From positions 124,001-188,000 of the forward strand of contig NZ_JAASQJ010000006.1 of assembly GCF_011762185.1 (NCBI RefSeq): a stretch of 64,000 nucleotides of DNA, in the 5' to 3' direction. A model generated the notes under the pieces. It had not been told where the DNA came from, ran no database searches, and saw nothing but the letters and a program-made list of their open reading frames with translations. Made by a program: the position numbers and the translations under genes. Source of the DNA: Dyadobacter arcticus. Lineage in GTDB: Bacteria > Bacteroidota > Bacteroidia > Cytophagales > Spirosomataceae. This document shows, in pieces, positions 49,732-60,100 of the stretch; within the stretch, counting starts at the first letter, position 1; the number at the start of each line of letters is the position of its first letter.

Positions 49732-52248
49732 TTAACTCACACCCATCACACGGAGGTGTTCCTCTAATCCGCTCAGATCGTGGAACATGACATCGCGGGC
49801 TTTGCTTCCAGTGAATGGTCCCACCACACCAAGGATTTCAAGCTGGTCCATGATCCGGCCGGCGCGGTTGTAACCCAGTTTCATCTTGCGCTGGATGAGG
49901 GAAGTGCTTCCCTGCTGATGCGTGACGATCAGGCGTGCGGCGTCGGGTAATAAAGTGTCAAAATCGTCCGGGTTGAGGTCTGCCTTTCCTTCGGTTGCAT
50001 CTTCCCCTTCATATTCCGGCAGCGCATAAGCCTCATCGTATCCGCGCTGAGAACCAATGTATTCGCAAACATCTTCTATTTCGCGGGTATCAATAAACGG
50101 ACATTGCAAACGGATCACTTCCGAATTAATCGCCAGCAACATATCTCCCTGACCTACCAATTGCTCTGCACCACCCATGTCCAGAATAGTTCGGGAGTCA
50201 ATGCTGGATGTTACGCGGAAGGATAACCTGGCCGGAAAGTTGGCCTTGATCAACCCGGTAATTACCTTAACAGAAGGTCTTTGCGTCGCAACCACCAGGT
50301 GAATTCCAACAGCGCGGGCAAGTTGGGCCAACCGGGCAATGGGTGTTTCCACTTCTTTCCCCGCCGTCATCATCAGGTCAGCGAGCTCATCAATGACGAG
50401 TACAATGTAAGGAAGGAACCGGTGGCCTTTTTCGGGATTAAGTCTTCTTTGGGCAAATTTTGCATTGTATTCTTTCAGATTCCTGACAGCCGCTTCTTTG
50501 AGCAGGTCGTAACGGGAATCCATTTCAATACAAAGCGAATTGAGGGTAAAAATCACCTTTTTGGTATCGGTAATAATGGCCTCCTCGGCATTGGGAAGTT
50601 TGGCGAGAAAATGTCTTTCCAATTTGTTGAAAAGCGTCAATTCCACCTTTTTAGGATCTACCAATACAAATTTCAGCTCAGCGGGATGTTTTTTGTAGAT
50701 CAAAGAGGCCAGGATTACATTCAAACCAACCGATTTTCCCTGCCCGGTCGCACCGGCCATTAATAAGTGGGGCATCTTGGCAAGATCCACAATGTGGATT
50801 TCATTGGAAATGGTTTTGCCTAAGACGATTGGCAGATCATAATTGGATTTCTGAAAACGCTCATTGGCGAGTACGGAACGCACAAAAACAGTTTCCCGGT
50901 TTTTATTTGGTACTTCAATCCCAATCGTTCCGCGTCCTGGCATGGGTGCGATGATACGGATACCCAATGCGGCCAAACTCAGTGCAATATCTCCTTCCAG
51001 GTTTTTAATCTTCGAAATCCTTACACCTGCCTCTGGAATGATCTCGTAAAGCGTAACCGTTGGCCCGATCGTAGCCTTGATCTTCGAAATGTTGATCCCA
51101 TAACTGCCGAGCGTATCTACAATTTTTGTCTTATTTCCTTCCAGCTCCTCATGAGTTACTTTTTCATGCTGATTCTCGATTACCTCATTCAGAAGGTCAA
51201 TGGTCGGAAAGCGGTACGTAGGTAAATCGAGCGTCGGGTCGTACTGACCAAATTCCCTTAAAATCGAGGTACTAATGCCTTCATCCTCATATTCCTCTTC
51301 GACCGGCTCGCTCAGCTGCGTGGTATCCTCCACTTCCAGCTCTAATTTTGTGTCCGCAGACATAACCGGCGGAGAGACAGCGAGTACCGGAGGTGCATAA
51401 ATCGCCTGGCCGTTTTTTAAATCTTTCCCGGGATCTTCTGTCCTCGCTGGCAGCGGTTTCACTTCCTCTAAAATTAGGTCGTCATAAGTATCATCCACAA
51501 CAGAAACAAAATCGCTTTTGAGATCGGCAGGTTTTTTTGCGACTTCCTCACCTAAGTCGCTTATTTCTTCTTTTATTCCGTAAGCTTCTTGCCGGGCGGC
51601 ATTTTTAAGCTGCCACGATTCATAGGCAGAGCGGGCATCGTAAAAGAAGACGGCAAAGACAAACAGCGCAAATATGATCGGGATAACACTTCCCCATTTG
51701 AGCCAATTGAATAAAAATATATTGGTAATGTAACCTATTCCCCCTGAAACAAAACTCAGATTGTTTTCAGTATTGCTCATCATTACCACATAACCCATAA
51801 GCACGCTGATCCAAATAGTGAAGAAAACTACCTCTTTGGTTGTTCTTATCAGCGGAAGAAATTCCTTTCCAAATGCCATTTTCCAGCCTGCGACAATGGG
51901 TACGAGCGGAAGCAATAGTGCCCCGACACCAAACCATCTGTAAATGAAAAAATGGGAGAGTACTGCACCGAGTACGCCAAACAGGTTCCGCGTTTGTCGG
52001 CCTGCATCGCGAACAGAAAGTTCTCCTATACCGTCGATTACGCTCTGGTCGGAAAGGCCGGTAATGATGTAGGATAAAAAAGCGATTTCGAGAAAGATGC
52101 CGAGCAGAATAAAGAAGATACCCCACGCCAAGGTATTTTTCGGACTGGAAAACAGCTGTTCCCAATCGAAAGATAAACTAAAACGGGAACCCGTCGCTTC
52201 TTCTGCTTTTTGGCGCGGTGTGTTTCCTCTCGGCTTATTGACTGACAT
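49732..52248 (-). CDS. ftsK: DNA translocase FtsK/SpoIIIE
   Basis: An 838-residue cell-division DNA translocase that pumps chromosome ends through the septum. The N-terminal about 200 residues contain four to five membrane helices, followed by an acidic linker (about 240-360). The motor has Walker A GATGQGKSVGLN at about 495-505, Walker B YIVLVIDELADLMM and the RPSVKVITGLIKANFP loop. A C-terminal gamma winged helix (SLIQRKMKLGYNRAGRIMDQLE) follows, for KOPS-like recognition. Length is typical of the phylum. It is transcribed with LolA downstream. Confidence 0.97.
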   Translation of the reverse strand: MSVNKPRGNTPRQKAEEATGSRFSLSFDWEQLFSSPKNTLAWGIFFILLGIFLEIAFLSYIITGLSDQSVIDGIGELSVRDAGRQTRNLFGVLGAVLSHFFIYRWFGVGALLLPLVPIVAGWKMAFGKEFLPLIRTTKEVVFFTIWISVLMGYVVMMSNTENNLSFVSGGIGYITNIFLFNWLKWGSVIPIIFALFVFAVFFYDARSAYESWQLKNAARQEAYGIKEEISDLGEEVAKKPADLKSDFVSVVDDTYDDLILEEVKPLPARTEDPGKDLKNGQAIYAPPVLAVSPPVMSADTKLELEVEDTTQLSEPVEEEYEDEGISTSILREFGQYDPTLDLPTYRFPTIDLLNEVIENQHEKVTHEELEGNKTKIVDTLGSYGINISKIKATIGPTVTLYEIIPEAGVRISKIKNLEGDIALSLAALGIRIIAPMPGRGTIGIEVPNKNRETVFVRSVLANERFQKSNYDLPIVLGKTISNEIHIVDLAKMPHLLMAGATGQGKSVGLNVILASLIYKKHPAELKFVLVDPKKVELTLFNKLERHFLAKLPNAEEAIITDTKKVIFTLNSLCIEMDSRYDLLKEAAVRNLKEYNAKFAQRRLNPEKGHRFLPYIVLVIDELADLMMTAGKEVETPIARLAQLARAVGIHLVVATQRPSVKVITGLIKANFPARLSFRVTSSIDSRTILDMGGAEQLVGQGDMLLAINSEVIRLQCPFIDTREIEDVCEYIGSQRGYDEAYALPEYEGEDATEGKADLNPDDFDTLLPDAARLIVTHQQGSTSLIQRKMKLGYNRAGRIMDQLEILGVVGPFTGSKARDVMFHDLSGLEEHLRVMGVS

Positions 52249-52286
52249 TTATTCGACTCTGGGATGCGTGAATGCTGAGTTTTACT

Positions 52287-53318
52287 TTACTTCTTTACCA
52301 GGGCCTTGCAAATTTTCCTGGCCAGGCCTGGTCCCTCATAAATAAATCCGGTGTAGACCTGAATAAGGCTGGCACCTGCTTTTCTTTTTTCCAAAGCGCC
52401 TTCCGGGGATGAAATACCACCCACTCCGATGACTGGAAATGCGTGACTTGATTTTTCGCAAAGGTAACGAATTACTTCCGTCGACCGATGCGCCAGTGGT
52501 GCTCCGCTCAGGCCACCCGCCCCAGATTTTTCAGCTTCCGACTTGCCGGTTTTCAGATTATCTCTGCTGATTGTCGTGTTAGTTGCGATAACGCCAGCAA
52601 TTCCGGTTTGTTTGATGATATCAATGATGTCGTCCAGTTGGCTAAACGTCAGATCCGGCGCAATCTTTAAAAATATGGGTTTTGGACTAAACTTTTCTTT
52701 ATTCTTTTTCTGAAGTTCCTCAAGCAACGCAGTTAGTGGAGCCTTTTCCTGCAAATCACGCAATCCTGGCGTATTTGGCGAGCTGACATTGACTACAAAA
52801 TAGTCGACTACATCAAACAACTCCCGAAAACAGATCAGATAATCGTCTAATGCGCGATCATTGGGGGTATCTTTATTTTTACCGATGTTCCCTCCTACTA
52901 AAATTTCGGATTTGCGACTTGCCAACTTCGCTGCGGCTACCGCAGCTCCTTTATTGTTGAACCCCATCCTGTTGATCAGCGCTTTATCTTCCTTTAACCT
53001 GAAAAGCCTGGGTTTATCATTGCCTGGCTGCGGACGGGGCGTCACCGTTCCTATTTCAATAAACCCAAATCCCAATGCTTCAAGCTCGTCTACCATTTCC
53101 GCATTTTTATCAAATCCGGCCGCCAGCCCGACAGGATTTCTGAACCGCAGCCCCGCTATTTCCTGCACCAGGTCAGGATGTTCGAAAGTATATATCGATC
53201 TTAGTAATTGTGGGACAAATGGAATTTTAAAGGCCATTTGCAGGATCTCTACCGCAAAGTAGTGGATGCGTTCGGCGTCAAAGAGAAAGAGTATGGGAGA
53301 AATGAGAATCTTGTACAT
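52287..53318 (-). CDS. pyrD: Dihydroorotate dehydrogenase (quinone), class 2
   Basis: A 343-residue FMN enzyme oxidising dihydroorotate to orotate in pyrimidine synthesis and passing electrons to quinone. The N-terminal helix (ILFLFDAERIHYFAVEIL) is the membrane-contact extension of class 2. The FMN loop GLAAGFDKNAEMVDELEALGFGFIEIGTVTPRPQPGN and the catalytic serine in VNVSSPNTPGLRDLQ match. GVGGISSPEGA and VYTGFIYEGPGL complete it. It ends 38 bp before ftsK on the same strand. Confidence 0.96.
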   Translation of the reverse strand: MYKILISPILFLFDAERIHYFAVEILQMAFKIPFVPQLLRSIYTFEHPDLVQEIAGLRFRNPVGLAAGFDKNAEMVDELEALGFGFIEIGTVTPRPQPGNDKPRLFRLKEDKALINRMGFNNKGAAVAAAKLASRKSEILVGGNIGKNKDTPNDRALDDYLICFRELFDVVDYFVVNVSSPNTPGLRDLQEKAPLTALLEELQKKNKEKFSPKPIFLKIAPDLTFSQLDDIIDIIKQTGIAGVIATNTTISRDNLKTGKSEAEKSGAGGLSGAPLAHRSTEVIRYLCEKSSHAFPVIGVGGISSPEGALEKRKAGASLIQVYTGFIYEGPGLARKICKALVKK

Positions 53319-53572
53319 CCTGCAAATGTATCATCTTTGGCAGGACGGGGAGGAAGGGGGAAGGGATTTTATTTTTCCCCTCAGACTTTTATTAATCCAA
53401 TCTTAATTTTTTCATACTTTTATATAATTGTTTTGTTAACGGGTACGTTACCAATTTTGTGGCAGCCTGGTTTTCCCGAATCCGTTGTGAAAGCGAAGTT
53501 CAACAAGTCAAAACACCCGATTAATCGACTAATTCAACTCCATTCCTAATAAAAATCAATAAACCTATCCCT

Positions 53573-55999
53573 GTGAAAAACGTCCGATTCCTAAATATAA
53601 TCACCCTTATCACACTTTGCCACACTGTTTTTGCTTTTCCCAATAATTATACTTTTCCCGTAAATATTACAAAAACACCTGTTACCGACGGAGGTAAGCT
53701 GATTGGTAAAGTTGTCGAATCTCCTGCCAATACGGTTGTTAGTTTTGCCACGGTTGCCTTGCTGGCTTCCAGGGATTCTACACTCGCAAACGGTGTTGTT
53801 GCAGATGAAAATGGCGTTTTCACCATTACCAATGTTTCTCCCGGAAATTACATTCTCAGAGTAACCAATATGGGCTACCAAACCCGCGTCGTCGCAAATG
53901 TGAAAGTGGCAGCCGAGGGTAACCTGGTCGATTTGGGAAATATCGTTCTGGTAGCCGAAGCGCAAAAGCTGAGCGAGGTGCTTGTAAAGGGTGAGAGAAG
54001 CATGATCGTGGATGATATTGATAAGAAAATGGTCACCATTGGAAAGGACTTGCTCGCGAACAGTAACAATGTGAGCGACCTGCTTGAAAAAATACCCGCC
54101 GTTTCCCTGGATGAAAATGGTAACCCACAGGTTCGTGGGAAAGGCAATGTGGTGGTGCTGATTGACGGAAAACCATCCAACCTTTACGGTAGCGACCTGC
54201 CTACCATCCTGCAATCGTTTCCAGCCAATTTGATCGAACGAATTGACGTGATGACTACGCCTTCTGCCAAATATGAAGGCGAAGGAGCATCCGGCGTGAT
54301 CGATATCATTACTAAAAAATCGAAAATACGCGGTACCAATGGCGGAATGCGGCTGAGCCTTGGAAATAAGAATAATCACAATGCATCCGGGAACCTGAAT
54401 TATCGCGCAGGAAAATTTGGCCTTAATGCTTCTCTAAGCGGGAATACAAGGGCTATGACCTGGAAACGGACATTAAGCCGTGACAATTTTATTTCTGAAA
54501 ACACGTCACACCTTGAACAATCCGGCAAAGGTGGGAACAACGGAAATAATACATTTGGCAGGGTAGGAATGAATTATGATATCAATGAAAAAAATTCATT
54601 GGAACTGGGCATGAATTATTCCAGAGACAATAGCCGCAACAACAGCAATCTGCTCAATGAAACCAGCCTAGTGCCTGGTGTGGTTTCCGAAAGTTTCAGG
54701 CGGATTAATAGAGGTAAGGGCAACGGAAATAATGTGAACTTCAATTTTGATTACCGCAAAAAGTTTGCTGACAAAGACCATCAATTCAATTTCACATCGA
54801 GCTATTCGCTGGGCGGCTCGGACGGCGAATCTTATTATATGCAGGAAAGTGCAATTGACAGCCTAATGCGAAGCCAGCAAAACCTTCGCCATAGCAACCG
54901 CAAGTCCCTATTCCTGAACACAGATTACACCTGGCCGATCACGCCAAAATCAACATTGGAAGTAGGTCTTCGTTCGCGTATGAGTTCCAATGACAATACC
55001 AATTCCTTCTACAATATGAACAGGGAAACGGGTTCTTATGAATTTGATCAGAACATCAGCAATGTGTTCGCATACAGCGACGCCACCTACACGGGCCTTA
55101 TGACCTTTTCGCAAAAAACGGATCTGTGGGGAATGCGAGCGGGGCTACGGGTAACGGATTATAACCAGAATATCGATCAGATCAGCATTGGACGTGAATT
55201 TGGCGTTCATTTTCTGACACTAGTGCCTTCCCTGGCGCTTACCCGCAAGCTGGGTGAGTCGTCGCAGATGAAACTCAATTATAGCCGCCGCGTGCAGCGC
55301 CCGGAAGCAGATTGGCTGAACCCATACACGGACGTTTCTGATCCAAGAAATGTAAAATCAGGAAATCCGAATTTGCGGCCTGAGTTTACCCATAAAGCCG
55401 AGATGGGTTATTCCAATTACGAGTCCTCAGGTGGTTTTGGGCCATCTTTGTTTATGGATTACTCCAATAATGCCATTACCCAGATCCGCACCATCGACGA
55501 GAGCGGTATTTCTCTGACTAGATATGATAATGTGGGCCGCGAGCTTGCTTATGGACTTGAAACTGATTTCTCCCAGAAAATCGGGGAAGTATTGAAAATC
55601 AATGGAAGTGGCAGATTTTTTCGTAGCGAAGTTGTTTCAACGCTAGCTCAGATCAATAACCGCACATGGAGCTATTCAGGAAATTTGAATGCTTTTATCA
55701 CATTGCCCGCAGATTTCCGTGTTTCGGCTTATGTCAATTATGAAGGTCCCAGGGCAATTGCGCAGGGAACCCGGGAGGGAGTTTTTATCGCCAATATGGG
55801 TATCAGAAAAGATTTTTTGGAAAAAAAGGCCACAATATCTTTTAATGTACAGGACATCTTTTTGTCGCGTGCCTACAAAAGCCAGCTGAACACGGCTACC
55901 TATTCACAAAATTCTTACTGGCAGCAAACCAACCGCCTGGTTAACCTTACATTTCAATACAGGTTTGGTAAAATATCCGCAGGCGGAAACGACGCCTAA
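53573..55999 (+). CDS. TonB-dependent outer-membrane receptor with carboxypeptidase-regulatory domain
   Basis: An 808-residue receptor with a signal peptide (TLCHTVFAF). Residues about 40-125 form a CarboxypepD_reg-like domain (GKVVESPANTVVSFATVALL), residues about 135-230 a plug (NGNPQVRGKGNVVVLIDGKPS), and the rest a barrel of the OMP_b-brl_3 type, ending in an F-x-Y-R-F-G strand. It lacks the SusC plug signature and SusD partner, so it is more likely for metal chelates or peptides. The start codon is GTG at 53573. It stands alone with a terminator. Confidence 0.92.
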   Translation: MKNVRFLNIITLITLCHTVFAFPNNYTFPVNITKTPVTDGGKLIGKVVESPANTVVSFATVALLASRDSTLANGVVADENGVFTITNVSPGNYILRVTNMGYQTRVVANVKVAAEGNLVDLGNIVLVAEAQKLSEVLVKGERSMIVDDIDKKMVTIGKDLLANSNNVSDLLEKIPAVSLDENGNPQVRGKGNVVVLIDGKPSNLYGSDLPTILQSFPANLIERIDVMTTPSAKYEGEGASGVIDIITKKSKIRGTNGGMRLSLGNKNNHNASGNLNYRAGKFGLNASLSGNTRAMTWKRTLSRDNFISENTSHLEQSGKGGNNGNNTFGRVGMNYDINEKNSLELGMNYSRDNSRNNSNLLNETSLVPGVVSESFRRINRGKGNGNNVNFNFDYRKKFADKDHQFNFTSSYSLGGSDGESYYMQESAIDSLMRSQQNLRHSNRKSLFLNTDYTWPITPKSTLEVGLRSRMSSNDNTNSFYNMNRETGSYEFDQNISNVFAYSDATYTGLMTFSQKTDLWGMRAGLRVTDYNQNIDQISIGREFGVHFLTLVPSLALTRKLGESSQMKLNYSRRVQRPEADWLNPYTDVSDPRNVKSGNPNLRPEFTHKAEMGYSNYESSGGFGPSLFMDYSNNAITQIRTIDESGISLTRYDNVGRELAYGLETDFSQKIGEVLKINGSGRFFRSEVVSTLAQINNRTWSYSGNLNAFITLPADFRVSAYVNYEGPRAIAQGTREGVFIANMGIRKDFLEKKATISFNVQDIFLSRAYKSQLNTATYSQNSYWQQTNRLVNLTFQYRFGKISAGGNDA

Positions 56000-56024
56000 G
56001 TATAGTACTTTACGCGGCGTTATA

Positions 56025-56056
56025 AAAGGAAGGGTGAAATATCACGCTTCCTTTTT
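56025..56056 (+). terminator. Terminator of the TonB-dependent receptor
   Basis: AAAGGAAG-G-GTGA (56025-56037) pairs with TCAC-G-CTTCCTTT (56042-56054), followed by T residues. Confidence 0.85.
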
Positions 56057-56275
56057 CATTTTTCAGGATATCAGGAAACATCCAAGTCTCAACAACCACG
56101 CCAGATTACTCGTAATGGTCATTAATGGAATGGTTTTTGCAAACAAATGTTAAGCAGGGCCGGATTTATCCAGCTTATTTAAACCAAAGACATATTTGCT
56201 GATCTAAAAATTGAAGAAATAACTTTCCTTCGCATAGAATCTGTAAATCGTTTAAAACAATAACATTTGATTGAT

Positions 56276-56989
56276 ATGAAAAAATCACTGATACTTTGGG
56301 CCTTCATGCTGCTTGTTTCTGTCCATACTTTTGGTCAGAAAATCCCTGCCGATTCCATTTTTGACAATTACTATAAGGCAACAGGCGGAAAAGCGCTTTG
56401 GGATGCTGTTAAGACTTATAATCTCAAAAGAAGTTATACCGCATCTTCCGCAACCCCATATGATGCCAATGTCACGGTATCCATTTCTGAGCAATCCATT
56501 TATAAATCCAAAACCATTATGAAACGAAGTTTTGTGTATACCGTCAAAGGTAACACGGGCTGGATTAAAGTGCCGATCGGACAGAAAATGGATGTGAAAG
56601 ACCTTAGCCAGGCGGAGCAGACAAGCATGCGTTTTGAAATGTATGAGAATCTTGCTCCATTTATAGATTATAAAAACCGGGGACTCATTGCAACAACCGT
56701 CGGTGCGGAAACGCTGAATGGTGTGCAGGTAAACCAGGTCGAACTGCAGGGAAGAGGAATTAAGTATAATCTGTGGTTTGATGCAAAAAGCGGTTTGTTA
56801 GTACGCCAAAAGGAAACATTGGCCGGTGTTGAAACCACAACAGATATGTCGGGTTATGCTAAATCCGCTTATGGAATTTCCTATCCTGCTCAATTGGTAG
56901 AACTTAACAGTGTGGATAAAAAACCTGTAAATATTAAATCAGAAGTGGCAATTAATCAGTCGGTGAATGTGGAGTTATTCAAACGATAA
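56276..56989 (+). CDS. Exported LolA/LolB-like protein, insulinase-accessory type
   Basis: A 237-residue periplasmic protein with a signal peptide ending VHTFGQ. DNYYKATGGKALWDAVKTYNLKRSYTAS and GNTGWIKVPIGQKMDVKDLSQ, with LWFDAKSGLLVRQKET, fit the lipoprotein-localisation superfamily proteins often found beside M16 peptidases or envelope assembly genes. The ATG at 56276 beats a TTG three codons earlier. It lies 128 bp before tamB but a terminator separates the two, so co-expression is not assured. The exact role is unknown. Confidence 0.7.
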   Translation: MKKSLILWAFMLLVSVHTFGQKIPADSIFDNYYKATGGKALWDAVKTYNLKRSYTASSATPYDANVTVSISEQSIYKSKTIMKRSFVYTVKGNTGWIKVPIGQKMDVKDLSQAEQTSMRFEMYENLAPFIDYKNRGLIATTVGAETLNGVQVNQVELQGRGIKYNLWFDAKSGLLVRQKETLAGVETTTDMSGYAKSAYGISYPAQLVELNSVDKKPVNIKSEVAINQSVNVELFKR

Positions 56990-57017
56990 CAAGGTAAGCC
57001 TTCTCTGAACAATTGTT

Positions 57018-57060
57018 TCTGGATAGTTGAATTTGCAAAAGTTTGACTATCCAGATTTTT
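57018..57060 (+). terminator. Terminator between the LolA-like gene and tamB
   Basis: TCTGGATAGT (57018-57027) pairs with ACTATCCAGA (57046-57055) and five T residues follow. Confidence 0.8.
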
Positions 57061-57117
57061 AACGATCAAGCGAACAAATCACCTGTTACTCAACGCAAAC
57101 AGGACTAATAATAGGGA

Positions 57118-60100
57118 ATGAAGAAAGCACTAAAAGTCTTGGCAATTGTAGTTTTGACCGTTTTAATCCTGGTCGGCGTATTGATTTGGGGATTACAAAC
57201 ACCGTTTGGACAAAATTTTTTAACATCACAGGCCAACTCTTTTTTACGCAAAAAACTCAAAACCAATGTGAACATTGAAAGAGTCCGGTTCGATATTCCG
57301 GATTGGATCTTGCTGGAAGGTGTTTACTTTGAAGATACCCACGGAGATACACTTGTAGCAGGGAAGCGGTTGTACGTCGACCTGGATATGTATAGCTTGA
57401 TAAAAGGCAATATTGGCATTAATAAGATAGAACTCGAAGGCGTCAATGCCAACCTCAACAGGGTACTTCCTGATACCGTCTTCAATTTTCAGTTTATAAT
57501 CGATGCATTTGCTGGCTCTGATACCGCTGCGGTTGAAACTGATACCAGTACTGCTCCATTGGAAATGCGGCTCGACCAAATCGCGCTGAAAAATGTAAGA
57601 CTCTCCTACCGCGATGCAGTTACCGGTATGGACGCCAATGCGAACATTGATTCGGCGACCGTTAAGTTTGATAAATTCAATCCCTCCCTTTCGCAATATC
57701 ATCTTTCTGATTTAGCACTGCTCAATAGCCAGGTGAAGTTAAAAATGTACCCTGCTCTTAAAACAGCATCAGCCGGTTCACCCCCGCCCAATCCTGCTGA
57801 TTCGCTGGATTTGAAAGTGGGTGATATTAATGTGCAACAATTCAAATGGCAGTTCGATGACGAAGTTTCGGGCTTAAAAAATGGGGTTACAGTTGGAAAG
57901 CTGGCTGGGCATGTAAATAAGATATTCTTGGAAAGCCAGCAAGTCGATGTGAAGAACATTGCGCTGGAGAATATGTCGCTTTATGCGGAATTTGCTAAAA
58001 AAGCTAAGGCAGAAGCCAAAAAAGATACAAGTACCACGGAACCTGATGCGCCGGGCTGGAATGTGAAAGTGGGCGACATTAAGCTGGTCAATAACGATAT
58101 CCGTTACGACGACTTCAACACGCCGGCGCAACCAAAAGGATTGGACTTCGCGCATTTAAATGTTAAAGATCTGAACATTGATTTACAGCAATTCATTTTC
58201 TCGCCCGAAGTGATTGCAGGAGCTCTGAAATCAGGATCATTCAATGAAAAAAGCGGGTTCAAATTACAGGAGTTTCGCACCAACTTTGCGTATGGTGAAC
58301 GGGAAACATACCTCAGAAATCTTTTTGTAAAAACCCCCAATACCCTATTGCGCGACGAGTTGAGCCTGAAATATAGAAACCTGGATGAACTCACGAAGGA
58401 TATTGCCAAAGTTAGGATCAAACTTAACCTGACCGATAGCCGAATTGCATTTGCCGATATTCTATTATTGGTACCAGATCTAGCTAAAACTCCTCCGTTC
58501 GACTCAGAACCAAATGGTGCGGTGAAAGGCTCAGGCCAGATATCAGGGTCAGTTGACAATATGCTCATTTCGAAAGCGCAGTTCAGCATGCTGGACGGTA
58601 CTGTGTTGAATGCAAATGGACGCATATCGGGATTGCCGAATGCTGATAAGCTTGCAATGGACCTGAACATCAACGAGATATCCTCGACCAAAGAGGACTT
58701 GTTAAAAATGCTTCCCGACAGCGCGGTACCTGCCTCGATTGAGCTTCCGGAAAAAATCAAGATTACGGGAAAAGTGAAAGGTTCCATGGAAAACCTGACG
58801 CTATCTACGACAATCAATACATCATTCGGGGTAGGTACTTTTTCGGGAAGCCTCAAAAATATTACGGACAGCATTCGCGCACAATATAACGGTACACTTG
58901 CTTTTAATGACTTCGATCTGGGTAAGCTGATGAAGCAACCGCCTCAGGAAATGGGCAAACTTACTTTGCGCACCGACCTGGAAGGTATAGGTTACGCACC
59001 AAAAACAATGGTGGCCCGTCTGGATGGAACAGTTCAAAGTGCTGATATTAAGGGTTATATCTACAAAAACCTGACGTTGCAGGGCAATGTGGATCACGGA
59101 ATGGCCGACATTAAGGCGGACATGGCCGATCCCAATATTGATGTAAACCTCACAGCACAGGCCGATCTTTCCAAAGAATTTCCCTCTGTAAAAGCCGACG
59201 TTAAAATTGATAACGTAGACCTGACCGCATTGAATTTGTACGCAGACTCCATGCAGGTGAAAGGAAACATCAAGGTGGATATGCCATCAACCAATCCTGA
59301 AAATCCATTGGGAACGGTGAATATCAACGATTTGATACTGACACATCACCGCAAGCCGATCGCACTCGACAGTATCAGTATGGCGCTGACGGATTCAAGC
59401 GGAGAAAGGCAAGCGACCATTGATTCGCCCTTTTTGAAAGCCAAAATGGAAGGCAATTATGTGTACACTGAAATCGCGGACGCATTGTTAACCGAAGTAG
59501 GCAAACATTTCAAAGCGCCAAATCTTACTTACAAGGAAGTGACCAAGCCTGTCAATTTCACATTGGACGCTACGGTAACCAATCATCCGCTTTTCCAGAT
59601 GTTTGCGCCGCAGCTGAAAGAAATGAATGCAATCCAATTCCACGCGCAGCTGGATAACCAGAAAGATTCCTCCATTGTTGCGAGATTGAGCATTCCAATG
59701 GTGGATTACGACAGTATCCGCACAGAGCGCGTCTCAGTCAATTTTAGCAATGTAGAAGAAAATGCTTCATTGAACGCTGCGGTTGGTTTGGTGAATACGG
59801 GTGGTTTCAGGATTCAGAATGCATCACTGCAAAGTAAAATTGTCAATAATGATGTCAAATTCGATTTCGTTGTAAAAGATTCCGTGCAAACCGAGCGGCA
59901 TATTGTTAAAGGAGATCTCGCCATTGCAAATAACCAGTACCGCCTCAACCTCCGTGATGACTTACTGCTGAATTATAGTAAATGGGAGACCGATACGGCA
60001 GGATACATCCAATACGCACCTGATAGTTTATATGTAAAAGATTTTGTGATCAGTAACCAGGGCCAATCATTAAAAATCAACAGTACTTCAACAGCTCCGA

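Noticed and set aside
53319..53572. 254-bp gap between pyrD and the TonB-dependent receptor checked for a riboswitch
   Set aside because: The sequence is AT-rich with no conserved riboswitch core or strong stem that I recognise; a promoter is likely but not pinpointed.
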